The translations under genes and the position numbers were made by a program. Below, piece after piece: positions 25,471-33,355 of a stretch of DNA of 64,000 nucleotides; the first letter of the stretch is position 1, and each line of letters begins with the position of its first letter. Source of the DNA: Streptomyces fildesensis (GTDB taxonomy: Bacteria; Actinomycetota; Actinomycetes; Streptomycetales; Streptomycetaceae); the NCBI RefSeq assembly GCF_016107395.1, contig NZ_JAAIKO010000020.1:62001-126000 (forward strand), read 5' to 3'. The notes under the pieces are model-generated. The model was given only the letters and a program-made list of their open reading frames with translations. It had not been told where the DNA came from and made no database searches.

Positions 25471-25977
25471 ATGGAAGAACACAGGTCCGAGCCTGCACCA
25501 AGGAAGTACCCCGATGAACTGCGTGAGCGAGCGATCCGTGAGGTCCAGACCTCGGGACGGCCAGTGGCTCATGTGGCCCGTGACCTTGGAATTCACAAGG
25601 AAGCCCTGCGGAACTGGGTCCGTCAGGCCGAGGCCGACCAGGGCAGCCGGCCCGATCTTCTGACCAGCACCGAGCGAACTGAGCTCACGCAACTCCGCAA
25701 GGAGATAGCCGAGTTGCGGCGGGCGAACGAGATCCTGAAAGCCGCCTCGGTGTTTTTCGCGAAGGAGCTCGACCAGATGGCCTGGAAGGTGCGATCCGCG
25801 GGCAGCGGCGCCGCACCACCATCCCCGAGCCATCCGCTCCCAGGCCGCCGGACCTGGTCAACCGGCGCTTCACCGCCCACCGCCCCAACCAGCTGTGGGT
25901 CGCCGACCTCACCTATATCCGCACCTGGTCGGGCTGGGTCTACGTCGCCTTCGTCCTGGACGTGTACTCACGGATGA
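25471..25977 (+). CDS. IS3 transposase orfA, running on into orfB sequence
   Basis: The first 110 residues are a normal IS3 orfA. They contain R-K-Y-P-D-E-L-R-E-R-A-I-R-E, a helix-turn-helix with H-V-A-R-D-L-G-I-H-K-E-A-L-R-N-W-V, and a leucine-zipper-like stretch R-K-E-I-A-E-L-R-R-A-N-E-I-L-K, ending F-F-A-K-E-L-D-Q. Beyond about 25785 an internal deletion brings orfB sequence next to it, and the frame continues to 25977 with nonsense in the wrong frame. The DNA-binding half could still be made; without orfB it would at most act as a repressor of transposition. Confidence 0.8.
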   Translation: MEEHRSEPAPRKYPDELRERAIREVQTSGRPVAHVARDLGIHKEALRNWVRQAEADQGSRPDLLTSTERTELTQLRKEIAELRRANEILKAASVFFAKELDQMAWKVRSAGSGAAPPSPSHPLPGRRTWSTGASPPTAPTSCGSPTSPISAPGRAGSTSPSSWTCTHG

Positions 25978-26105
25978 TTGTCGGATGGCAGCTCGCCACC
26001 CACATGCGCACCGATCTCCCACTCAACGCCCTGGAGATGGCCTTGTGGCGGCGTGGGATCAAGAAGGGCTGGGGCCTGATTCATCACAGCGACCGCGGCT
26101 CGCGA

Positions 26106-26132
26106 GGCGGATTCAACTGGTCGTCGCAACAC
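26106..26132 (+). repeat. IS30 left terminal inverted repeat
   Basis: Imperfect partner of 30115-30141 (22 of 27 positions), with the outermost four bases identical. It is preceded by the CGA target duplicate. Confidence 0.9.
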
Positions 26133-26152
26133 CTTGATCACGAAGGTGTGCG

Positions 26153-29100
26153 ATGGGACGAGACCAGAAGCAGAAGGTGCCTGCGGGTGCGCGTCGGCAG
26201 TGGGCGGCGGATCGGGCGATGCGACCGTCGATGCGTTCGCCGGGCCGGCCGGAGCCGTCTCGTGCGGTGCAGCGCCGCTTCTGGCGGCGGATCGAGTCGG
26301 GAGTGACGACGGCAGAGGCCGCGCTGGCTGTTGGCGTTTCATGTCCGGTCGCAGCCCGGTGGTTCCGGCACGCTGGCGGCATGCCACCGATCAGCCTGGA
26401 CGAGCCCACCGGCCGCTATCTGTCGTTCGCTGAGCGTGAGGAGATTGCGCTGCTGCGCGCCCAGGAGTTCGGCGTGCGCGAGATCGCCCGCAGGATCGGA
26501 CGCGACGCGGGAACGATCTCACGCGAACTGCGCCGCAACGCGGCGACCCGGAGCGGCAAGTCGGTCTACCGGGCCCTGGTGGCGCAGTGGAAAGCGCAGC
26601 AGGCCACGAAGCGTCCGAAGACCGCCAAGCTCGCAGGCAACGACAGGTTGCGCGAGTACGTGCAGGATCGGCTCGCCGGCAGTGTCCATCGACCCGACGG
26701 CACGATCATCACGGGGCCTGAGACGCGCGCCTGGAAGGGGTTGAACAAGCCGCATCGGCAGGACAGGCGATGGGCGACGGCCTGGAGCCCGGAACAGATC
26801 TCGCACCGGCTTCGTGCCGACTACCCCGATGATGAGTCCATGCGCATCAGCCACGAAGCGATCTACCAGGCGCTGTTCATCGAAGGCCGCGGCGCGCTCA
26901 AGCGGGAACTGGTGGCATGTCTGCGCACCGGCCGGGCACTGCGGACTCCCCGCGCACGGTCGCAGAACAAACCGCAGGGGCACGTGACCGCGGACGTCGT
27001 CCTCAGCGAACGCCCCGCCGAAGCCGCAGACCGCGCGGTTCCCGGACACTGGGAAGGAGACTGTGCGACACGAAGTTGCACGAATTTGAGTGGACTGACC
27101 GATTGGAGAGGCAGTTGATGAAGCTGTAGGTGCAGTCACGGGTCCGTGTCCGTATGACCCGTCCCCGCCCTTGACGTGCGATACCGGTAACGGCGTGGTG
27201 CGAAGCTCAGGGGAAAGCCCAAGGACTTCCGTTCCATCCGGGAGTTACCGGCAAGGGGAAGGCCGGACGGGTGAAGTACATGAACTCCCGATGATGCCTC
27301 GTGATCCCAAGCCCCGCCGATGGAATGCGTGAGTGGGGTGCATGGCTAGCCGTTGAGAAGCGGTAGGCGCTGGCTGGTAGAGGTCACTCCGGCCAGGTGG
27401 ACACCGCCGCCTCGGGGTAAAGGGAGCACCCAACCCGGTCGTATCTCATTCGTGTGGAACGTGGAAACCCCATTGGGGTCCGGGCCGCTTTGGCTCGGTC
27501 AGCCGACCGCGAGGAAGGCTCAACTCCCCAGCGGGAACAGGACGGCCCAAGAAGCCAATGCCGGAAGCCGAAAGGAATCGGGAACCCGGGGCAGACGATC
27601 GGACTCTCCGCCGGTCGCCCCGCATAACCGTCCGGATACGGGTGAACTACCCGGACCCGAAAGGGTGCTGACGTGGGCCGGGTGAGCCTGTGCAGAATCA
27701 CTGAACGACGACGACGGAACCGAGGGACAAGTTGGACACCATGCAGATAGCGGACGGACCGGCCCCGGCCCTTCCGGCTGTTTCTGTTCCGGTGAACGGA
27801 CCCGAGGGCGAAGACTTGGACTGGGCGTCGATTGACTGGCGGCGGGTCGAGGAAGACGTACGGCGTCTGCGGCAGAGAATCTTCACGGCATCGCAGGCAG
27901 GGGATCTGAAGAAGGTCCGCAATTTGCAGAAGCTGATGCTCCGGTCCCGCTCCAACACGCTCCTGAGCGTACGGCGGGTCACAGAGATCAACGCGGGACG
28001 CGCGACGGCGGGAGTCGACGGAAAGGTCGTGCTGCTTTCCCAGTCCAAGGCCGCATTGGCCCACTGGGTTCAGCACCGTGCCCGGCCGTGGATTCCCAAG
28101 CCCGTCAAGCGGGTGTTCATCCCCAAACCGGGGACCACGAAGAAACGCGGACTCGGGATTCCCGTGATTGTTGACCGGTGCCTGCAAGCTGTGGCATTGG
28201 GAGCACTGGAACCCGAGTGGGAAGCGCGGTTCGAGCCGAAGTCGTACGGCTTCCGGCCCGGCCGCGGCTGTCACGACGCGATCGGGGCCATCTACTCCAC
28301 GCTCAACGGGAAGAACCCGCAGCGTGCGTGGGTACTCGACGCGGACCTGACGGCGGCGTTCGACCGCATCGATCACGCCCGGCTCATGGCCGCTCTCGGC
28401 ACCTTCCCCGCCCGGGGACTGGTCCGGCAGTGGCTCAAGGCCGGGGTTGTTGATCGCGGCCGGTTCGCCCCGACCGAGGAGGGAACTCCGCAGGGTGGGG
28501 TGATCAGCCCGTTGCTCTTCAACGTGGCCCTGCACGGAATGGAGGAAGCCGCAGGGGTCCGCTATTACACCACTGGCAGAGATGCCGGGAGTGCGCAAAG
28601 CGGTAGCCCTGTACTGGTGAGGTACGCAGATGATTTCGTCGCGATGTGCACCAGCCGTGAACAGGCCGAGCAGGTCAAGAAACGGCTGGCTGCATGGCTG
28701 ACGCCCAGGGGACTCGCTTTCCATGAGGACAAGACACTAATCGTCCACGCGGAGAGCGGATTCGACTTCCTGGGATTCAACGTCCGCCGCTATCACGGCA
28801 AACTGTTGATCAAGCCGAGCAAAGCGGCACAGCGACGGATCCGGGAACGGCTCAGCACCGAAATGGTGGCCCTGCGAGGGGCCAACGCCGGTGCGGTACT
28901 TAAGAAGATCAATCCGATCGTGCGGGGTTGGTCGGCCTACTACCGGACGGTGGTGTCCAGCGAGATATTCACGGCGCTGGACAATCACATGTGGAAGCTC
29001 GCTTACAAGTGGGCCAAGCACAGCCACCCGAACAAGCCGAAGCACTGGATATCCGCCAAGTACTTCGGCCGGTTCAACAAAGCCAGGATGGACCGGTGGG

Positions 29101-30110
29101 TTTTCGGTGACCGCGACAGCGGCGCCTACCTGCTCAAGTTCTCCTGGACGAAGATAGTCCGGCACCAACTGGTCAAGGGGAAGGCGTCCCCGGACGACCC
29201 TGCCCTGGAATCATATTGGGCTCAGCGGCGACGCAAGGGAACCCCTCTACCAGTCGACGCTATGACCGTGCGTCTACTACAGGCGCAACACGGCCGTTGC
29301 CCGATCTGCGGAGGGCGTCTACTGCACGCCGACCACCCGCCGCAAAGCCCGCAGGAATGGGAAACGTGGCGGGCAGTCATCCGGAAGGCGATCTCCAAGC
29401 AATACATCGCGTTCCCGGATGGCAGCACGCCGGACGGTCAACGACTCCGTCTCCTCCACACCCATTGTCAACGGCGGAATAGAGCCGCCGATATGACAGA
29501 TCCAGCACTTTTGCCTGCCGGCGAGCCTTTGGGGCTTGCTTGAGCCGTGTGCGGTGAAAGCTGCTTGCACGGTTCTGAGGGGGCGGGGACGTAGTAATGC
29601 GTCCCCGCTACCCGACTGATCATCGGGACGGGACGATCCGCGATCGGCACGCTCGTCGAGCGCAGCAGCCGCTCCACACTCCTGGTGCACCTGCCTCGGC
29701 TCGAGGGCTGGAGCGAGAATCCGCCCGTGAAGAACGGACCCTCGCTCGGGGGCTATGGCGCAATCGCGATGAACACGGCGCTTACGGCATCGATGGCACA
29801 GCTGCCCGAGCAGCTACGCAAAACCCTCACCTGGGACCGCGGAAAGGAACTCTCGGGCCACGCCCAGTTCGCCGTCGCAACCGGGACGAAGGTGTTCTTC
29901 GCCGATCCCCACTCGCCCTGGCAACGACCGACAAACGAGAACACGAACGGCCTACTGCGCCAGTACTTCCCGAAGGGCACTGACCTCTCCCGGTGGTCGT
30001 CCACAGACCTCGAAGCTGTCGCCATGGCGATCAACAACCGGCCCCGCAAGGTCCTCGGTTGGCGGACGCCAGCCGAGGTCTTCGAAGAGCAGCTACGCTT
30101 GCTGCAATAG
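26153..30110 (+). CDS. IS30 transposase gene, interrupted by a group II intron
   Basis: Exon 1 (26153-27062) encodes the N-terminal DNA-binding part with L-S-F-A-E-R-E-E-I-A-L-L, V-R-E-I-A-R-R-I-G-R-D-A-G-T-I-S-R-E-L and S-P-E-Q-I-S-H-R-L, and ends at V-P-G-H-W-E-G-D. Exon 2 (29617-30110) continues L-I-I-G-T-G-R-S-A-I-G-T-L-V-E-R and carries the rest of the DDE core (T-W-D-R-G-K-E-L, P-H-S-P-W-Q-R-P-T-N-E-N-T-N-G). Joining 27062 to 29617 gives a continuous frame of 467 residues, the normal size for the family. If the intron splices, an intact transposase can be made. If it does not, translation stops inside the intron after a few more residues. Confidence 0.9.
27732..29543 (+). CDS. ltrA: Group II intron-encoded reverse transcriptase/maturase with HNH endonuclease
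   Basis: A 603-residue protein. The RT domain has D-A-D-L-T-A-A-F-D-R-I-D, G-T-P-Q-G-G-V-I-S-P-L-L-F-N and the catalytic V-R-Y-A-D-D-F-V (about residue 296). F-L-G-F-N-V-R-R-Y and the maturase (domain X) region W-S-A-Y-Y-R-T-V-V-S-S follow. The C-terminal part has C-P-I-C-G-G (about 523), a His and L-L-H-T-H-C (about 576), fitting an HNH endonuclease with a zinc knuckle. It helps the intron fold and splice, cuts the target strand and primes cDNA synthesis. All key residues are present, so it is probably active. The symbol is used in the generic sense. Confidence 0.92.
   Translation: MDTMQIADGPAPALPAVSVPVNGPEGEDLDWASIDWRRVEEDVRRLRQRIFTASQAGDLKKVRNLQKLMLRSRSNTLLSVRRVTEINAGRATAGVDGKVVLLSQSKAALAHWVQHRARPWIPKPVKRVFIPKPGTTKKRGLGIPVIVDRCLQAVALGALEPEWEARFEPKSYGFRPGRGCHDAIGAIYSTLNGKNPQRAWVLDADLTAAFDRIDHARLMAALGTFPARGLVRQWLKAGVVDRGRFAPTEEGTPQGGVISPLLFNVALHGMEEAAGVRYYTTGRDAGSAQSGSPVLVRYADDFVAMCTSREQAEQVKKRLAAWLTPRGLAFHEDKTLIVHAESGFDFLGFNVRRYHGKLLIKPSKAAQRRIRERLSTEMVALRGANAGAVLKKINPIVRGWSAYYRTVVSSEIFTALDNHMWKLAYKWAKHSHPNKPKHWISAKYFGRFNKARMDRWVFGDRDSGAYLLKFSWTKIVRHQLVKGKASPDDPALESYWAQRRRKGTPLPVDAMTVRLLQAQHGRCPICGGRLLHADHPPQSPQEWETWRAVIRKAISKQYIAFPDGSTPDGQRLRLLHTHCQRRNRAADMTDPALLPAGEPLGLA
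29542..29616 (+). ncRNA. Group II intron domains V and VI
   Basis: Directly after the maturase stop the sequence shows the highly conserved domain V hairpin: G-A-G-C-C-G-T, a GTGAAA internal segment, and C-A-C-G-G-T-T-C-T at the 3' strand. The domain VI stem follows (G-G-G-G-A-C-G pairing with C-G-T-C-C-C-C around a T-A-G-T-A-A-T-G loop with an unpaired A candidate for branching). This RNA forms the catalytic core of splicing. Confidence 0.88.
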
Positions 30111-30114
30111 CCCA

Positions 30115-30141
30115 GTGTTGCAACGACTGGTTGAACTCGCC
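30115..30141 (-). repeat. IS30 right terminal inverted repeat
   Basis: Partner of 26106-26132 in opposite orientation, followed by the second copy of the CGA target duplicate at 30142-30144. Confidence 0.9.
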
Positions 30142-30478
30142 CGATACGTATCAATCCGCTACGGCGAACGGTTGCTGGAGGCCGGCGCGACCGCCTCCGT
30201 CGGCTCCGTCGCGGACAGCTACGACAATGCCATGGCCGAGGCCCTCAACGGCTCGTTCAAGGCCGAGCTGATCGAGCACCAAGGGTCCTGGCGGGACGCT
30301 GACCAGGTAGAACGCGCCGTCGTCCAGTGGGTCGGCTGGTACAACATCGAGCGACTACACTCCGCCCTCGACTACCTGTCACCCGAGGAATTCGAGGCCC
30401 AGCACCACCGATCCCAGGCGACCACGAACGCCGCTTGAAACCACACAAGCCGGCCGCTACGAAACTCGGGGCAGCTCA

Positions 30479-30956
30479 CTTGCCTTCTCGACCGAGTAGC
30501 AGGCCATGCCCCCGCCTTAGCACGGGTGCCATTCTCGGGCGCGCCGACTCCACGTTTCTCGCCAGTCGCGAGCCGCTGCAAAGCTGGAGGGTGGCCATCA
30601 CCCCCGGTATCCCCCTGGGACTTTCCTGGGACTTCCAGCCGCTTTCTGCAGGTGCGGCGCAAGGTGGCGGGGTGTCGCCAGGTGGAGACACCCCGGTAAT
30701 CCTGGCCTTTGATGGGTGTGACGGTGGCAGCTGGGGCGAGGAACAGGATAGGCGCTGGTTCGCCCGTGATCCGGTCAGCGGTCCGGTGGTGGGTCTCGAC
30801 CCGAGCCCAAAGCGCCACGTTTAGCTGGTACCACCAGGACCCGTCGGCGTCCCGGATCCGCCGGATCATCATCGCCCTCACACTCTGGCCATCTGGTAGC
30901 TGCACGGTCGCCAGAGGCCCGGTCTCGGGTGCCAATCCACCTTGCCCGTTCTCCAT
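30479..30956 (-). CDS. Hypothetical element protein, 3' end cut by the IS3 element
   Basis: The N-terminal 100 residues look like a real protein: M-E-N-G-Q-G-G-L, V-Q-L-P-D-G-Q-S-V-R-A-M-M-I-R-R, D-A-D-G-S-W-W-Y-Q-L-N-V-A-L-W-A-R, F-L-A-P-A-A-T-V and G-Q-D-Y-R-G-V. I know this W-W-Y / L-W style from small proteins of Streptomyces mobile elements, but no function is known to me. The frame then runs into the IS3 right end and continues to 30372 inside it, so the original C-terminus is lost. No ribosome site precedes the ATG at 30956, so a leaderless transcript is possible. Confidence 0.5.
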
Positions 30957-31160
30957 AGTTCGATTCTAGTTCGAATATGGAATTTGGTATTCCTTCCGCC
31001 CATCCTGTGGCAGCTGCACCGTCGCTCGGTGGTCGTGACCCGCGAGGTGGCGTCCTGCGTGACTGGTCCGGCGGTTGGTCAATCTGACCTTGCATCTTTG
31101 GCGGCCGCATCCGGCCGCGCCTCCTGCCCGCCGGGCTTCTAGCAGGCAACTCCGGCCGAG

Positions 31161-31186
31161 CCAAATCGCGGAATCTCCGGATCCTC
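31161..31186. promoter_or_regulatory. 26-base repeat, copy 1 (upstream of the 31245 operon)
   Basis: This 26-base stretch, which contains C-G-G-A-A-T-C-T-C-C-G-G, recurs at 40644-40669 with 25 identical bases. Each copy lies 60-125 bases upstream of the first gene of a plus-strand run. Its placement suggests an operator or promoter element shared by the two runs. This is inference from repetition and position. Confidence 0.55.
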
Positions 31187-31244
31187 TGTGTCAGCCCGAT
31201 CGCAGGGCCACCGAGGTCCCACGTCCGTCGCTCAGGAGTTCCTT

Positions 31245-31994
31245 GTGCCTGCCCCGTTCATCACCATCGCCATCGAGCCCAGTGGCAGCGTCTCAGCCAA
31301 GGGGGCCACCGACGATCTGTCCGCCACACTCCTCAAGCACGCAGGGTTTCAGCAGATCAAGGACTGGCACGGCCGCCGTCATCGCCTGCCGACCACTACC
31401 CCGCAGGCGGATCGCTCCGCCATCGCCTCCCACGCGGCGGAGATGCTCCAGGCCGCCCGCTACAGCGTCGATCTTGACCCGGATCTCGACACCAGCCGAT
31501 TGACCACCCCCACCGATCCTCACGGGCTTCGGGTGGCCGGCGGCAAGGTCCTGCGGCTGACCGACCGGATCAAAGGCGCGGCGAACCCCGCTGTGGCAGC
31601 TCACGCCGTCGACCATCTCCTGGACCCCACTGACGGCGTCCTGATCCGGCTGCACGAGGCATTCGAAGCCGCCGCCGAGACGATCACTGATCTCGACGAA
31701 GACGCCTTCGAGCTGGCAGACCGCTTCACGCTCGCCTGCGAACACCTCACCGCAGCCGTCGAAGAACTAGACGGTGCCCCCGCTCAGGTGCGCGCCCTCG
31801 CCGGTGCCTCCCCGTTGCACGGCCGCAGCTACCAGGAGCAGACCGCCACCTACTACGCGACGGCCGTGACCAGCGCGGCCCGCGCCACCTCACCCGCTGC
31901 CGCCCAGGCACCAGAATCCAGCGACCGGACTCCGGGCAGCGCGGCGGCCACGACCGCGGCCCCCGCCCTGGGCCTCCGCCCACGGGCCCGGTGA
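31245..31994 (+). CDS. Hypothetical protein with the element's C-terminal tail
   Basis: A 249-residue protein; GTG start at 31245 with AGGAG six bases upstream (frame open from 31188). The N-terminal half has A-P-F-I-T-I-A-I-E-P-S-G-S-V-S-A and H-A-G-F-Q-Q-I-K-D-W-H-G-R-R-H. The middle is helical, and the C-terminus ends in a low-complexity Ala/Ser/Pro/Thr tail after S-A-A-R-A-T-S-P, finishing R-P-R-A-R. No known domain was recognised. It is the first gene of the first plus-strand run of the element and is followed closely by an MFS transporter. Confidence 0.6.
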   Translation: MPAPFITIAIEPSGSVSAKGATDDLSATLLKHAGFQQIKDWHGRRHRLPTTTPQADRSAIASHAAEMLQAARYSVDLDPDLDTSRLTTPTDPHGLRVAGGKVLRLTDRIKGAANPAVAAHAVDHLLDPTDGVLIRLHEAFEAAAETITDLDEDAFELADRFTLACEHLTAAVEELDGAPAQVRALAGASPLHGRSYQEQTATYYATAVTSAARATSPAAAQAPESSDRTPGSAAATTAAPALGLRPRAR

Positions 31995-32000
31995 TCACTG

Positions 32001-33278
32001 ATGCTGTCGATGCCCACCTCCCGTACCTCGTCGGATCACGTGTCGCGTACCTATCTCATGCGGGCCACCGATGCCCTGGCCAGTGCGACGGCCACCTACG
32101 CCATCCCGCTCCTGGTCCTGATCACCACCGGGTCCACCGCTCTGACCGGCATCGCGTTCCTGCTGGAATGGACACCCCGGCTGGCCGCCTTCACCTTCGC
32201 CGGGTCCCTGGTCGACCGCTACGGTGCCGGCCGCATCTTCCGCACAGCCAACCTCGTCCGTGCCACGCTCGTCGCCCTGACCGGTGCGGTCTTGATAGCC
32301 CTGCCCTCCGCCGGGACGGCCACCACATTGGTCGTCCTGGGATTCGGTGCCGCGTCCGGGCTGCTGACGGAGGTCTCCTACGTGGCGGTGGAAACCCTCG
32401 GTGCCGACACCAGCCGTCGCCTGGGCTCGGACGCCCATCGCGTCCAGGCCGTACAGACGGGCATTGATCAAGGCGCGATGCTCGTCGGTCCCCTCCTGGG
32501 CGGCCTGTTGCTCCTGATCAGCCCCAGCGCACTGCTAGCCGTCGTCGCCGTGCTGGCCCTGACCGCAGCCGCAACCGCACGAGACCACGGGCCTCAAGCA
32601 GATCACCACCTCGAAGCCAGCAGCCTGCTGATCGGATGGCAGACCTTGCGCCGAACACCCGCGCTGGTCTGGCTGATCGGAGGCCTGGCCTCGTCGAACC
32701 TGGCCTTCGGCGTGCTGCAGGCTGCCGCTCCGATCACGGTCATCCACCAGTTCCGCCACTCCCCCGCCGCCGTCGGCGCGATCTGGAGTGCGGCAGCAGT
32801 CGCCTCCCTGCTCGCCGTCTGGGCCGCCCGTCGGGCCATCGACCGCTGGCACGTGTGGCCAGTAGGCGCGGTAGCCGCCGCCGTGTCCACCGCAGCCTGC
32901 CTAGCTATCGCGCTGGCGCCGGTCTTCTACGCCTACATCGCGGCGGTGGCTGTACTGATGGCTGCCGAGGGTGCGTTGACCGTGGTCCTGCGGACGCTGC
33001 GCAGCCGCCTCATCCCGGCAAGGGCGTTCGGCTCCACCCTGTCGGTGACGATCATCCTGGTGCTGCTGCCGCTGCCCCTGGCCGGAGTCCTGGTCGCGGC
33101 CGTCTCCAGTGGAAGCCTTCCGCACCTGATGCTGGTGTGCGCTGTGCTGCAGGGCATCGTGCTCGGCGCGTGCTTCACCGGCCTACGCCGCCACCGCGCT
33201 GCCTGTGACCCGCCGCACACCCAATCTCCCGCGCCGCGTACCAGCGGATCCATCGCGCCCACGGCCACCACTTCGTGA
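32001..33278 (+). CDS. MFS transporter (element cargo)
   Basis: A 425-residue membrane protein with about twelve hydrophobic segments. F-A-G-S-L-V-D-R-Y-G-A-G-R between the second and third is the MFS loop. The C-terminal 30 residues are soluble and Pro/Ser-rich. It lies between the hypothetical gene ending at 31994 and the ATP-grasp gene starting at 33356, so the three look like one small unit. Pairs of ATP-grasp ligase and MFS exporter are known from dipeptide antibiotics such as bacilysin (BacD/BacE), which makes export of a peptide-like product a reasonable guess. Confidence 0.83.
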   Translation: MLSMPTSRTSSDHVSRTYLMRATDALASATATYAIPLLVLITTGSTALTGIAFLLEWTPRLAAFTFAGSLVDRYGAGRIFRTANLVRATLVALTGAVLIALPSAGTATTLVVLGFGAASGLLTEVSYVAVETLGADTSRRLGSDAHRVQAVQTGIDQGAMLVGPLLGGLLLLISPSALLAVVAVLALTAAATARDHGPQADHHLEASSLLIGWQTLRRTPALVWLIGGLASSNLAFGVLQAAAPITVIHQFRHSPAAVGAIWSAAAVASLLAVWAARRAIDRWHVWPVGAVAAAVSTAACLAIALAPVFYAYIAAVAVLMAAEGALTVVLRTLRSRLIPARAFGSTLSVTIILVLLPLPLAGVLVAAVSSGSLPHLMLVCAVLQGIVLGACFTGLRRHRAACDPPHTQSPAPRTSGSIAPTATTS

Positions 33279-33355
33279 AAGCGGCGCCCACCTACGGCTG
33301 CCGCACAACGGTCCGCTCCTTCCCACCCTTCTTTCTCCCTTCCTGGAGGCTTCCC

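Larger units (their letters stand above)
27063..29616 (+). mobile_element. Group II intron with ORF, in the IS30 transposase gene
   Basis: The intron begins G-T-G-C-G-A-C at 27063, fitting the conserved 5' end GTGYG, and ends in C-C-G-A-C at 29616, fitting the AY rule. Length is 2554 bases. The 670 bases before the reading frame should fold as domains I-III and part of IV. The ORF lies in domain IV, and a classic domain V plus a domain VI stem follow. The boundary was placed by the requirement that the IS30 reading frame be restored (G-A-C / T-T-G / A-T-C). A mobile retroelement using RNA-based insertion is the established model for such introns. Confidence 0.92.
26106..30141 (+). mobile_element. 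IS30-family element inserted in the IS3 orfB gene, carrying a group II intron
   Basis: The element starts G-G-C-G at 26106 and ends with the complementary sequence at 30141. Its 27-base terminal inverted repeats (26106-26132 and 30115-30141) match at 22 positions, with T-T-C-A-A-C, G-T-C-G and G-C-A-A-C-A-C blocks conserved. It is flanked by a 3-base direct repeat CGA at 26103-26105 and 30142-30144, as expected for IS30. The single transposase gene is interrupted by a group II intron. Without the intron the element would be about 1.48 kb. The intact flanks and target duplication suggest a fairly recent insertion. Confidence 0.93.
25788..30438 (+). pseudogene. IS3 transposase orfB, N-terminally deleted and split by IS30
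   Basis: The first piece (25788-26105) reads G-L-E-G-A-I-R-G-Q-R-R-R-T-T-I, then V-N-R-R-F-T-A-H-R-P-N-Q-L-W-V-A-D-L-T-Y-I, and ends H-H-S-D-R-G-S-R; it contains the first two DDE aspartates. The second piece (30142-30438) reads R-Y-V-S-I-R-Y-G-E-R-L-L, D-S-Y-D-N-A-M-A-E-A-L-N and W-V-G-W-Y-N-I-E-R-L-H, with the last acidic residue. Joining them after removal of 26106-30141 and one copy of CGA gives an uninterrupted frame. The family usually has about 100 more residues before the first piece, which are missing. Confidence 0.88.
25416..30478 (+). mobile_element. IS3-family element, interrupted by an IS30 element
   Basis: Terminal inverted repeats can be read directly. The left end begins T-G-A-G-C-T-G at 25416, and the reverse complement of the right end begins T-G-A-G-C-T-G at 30478. 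The two stay similar over about 25 bases, sharing a G-T-A-G-C-G-G block. Inside lie orfA (25471) and a split orfB. About 300 bases are missing between the end of orfA and the part of orfB that starts G-L-E-G-A-I-R-G, so this copy is defective apart from the IS30 insertion. The 3-5 bases flanking the two ends do not match, so no target duplication is visible. This suggests a later deletion or recombination at this element. Confidence 0.88.

Noticed and set aside
27384..28724. Minus-strand frame across the intron RNA and reverse transcriptase
   Set aside because: Antisense to the maturase and to structured RNA; no motif.
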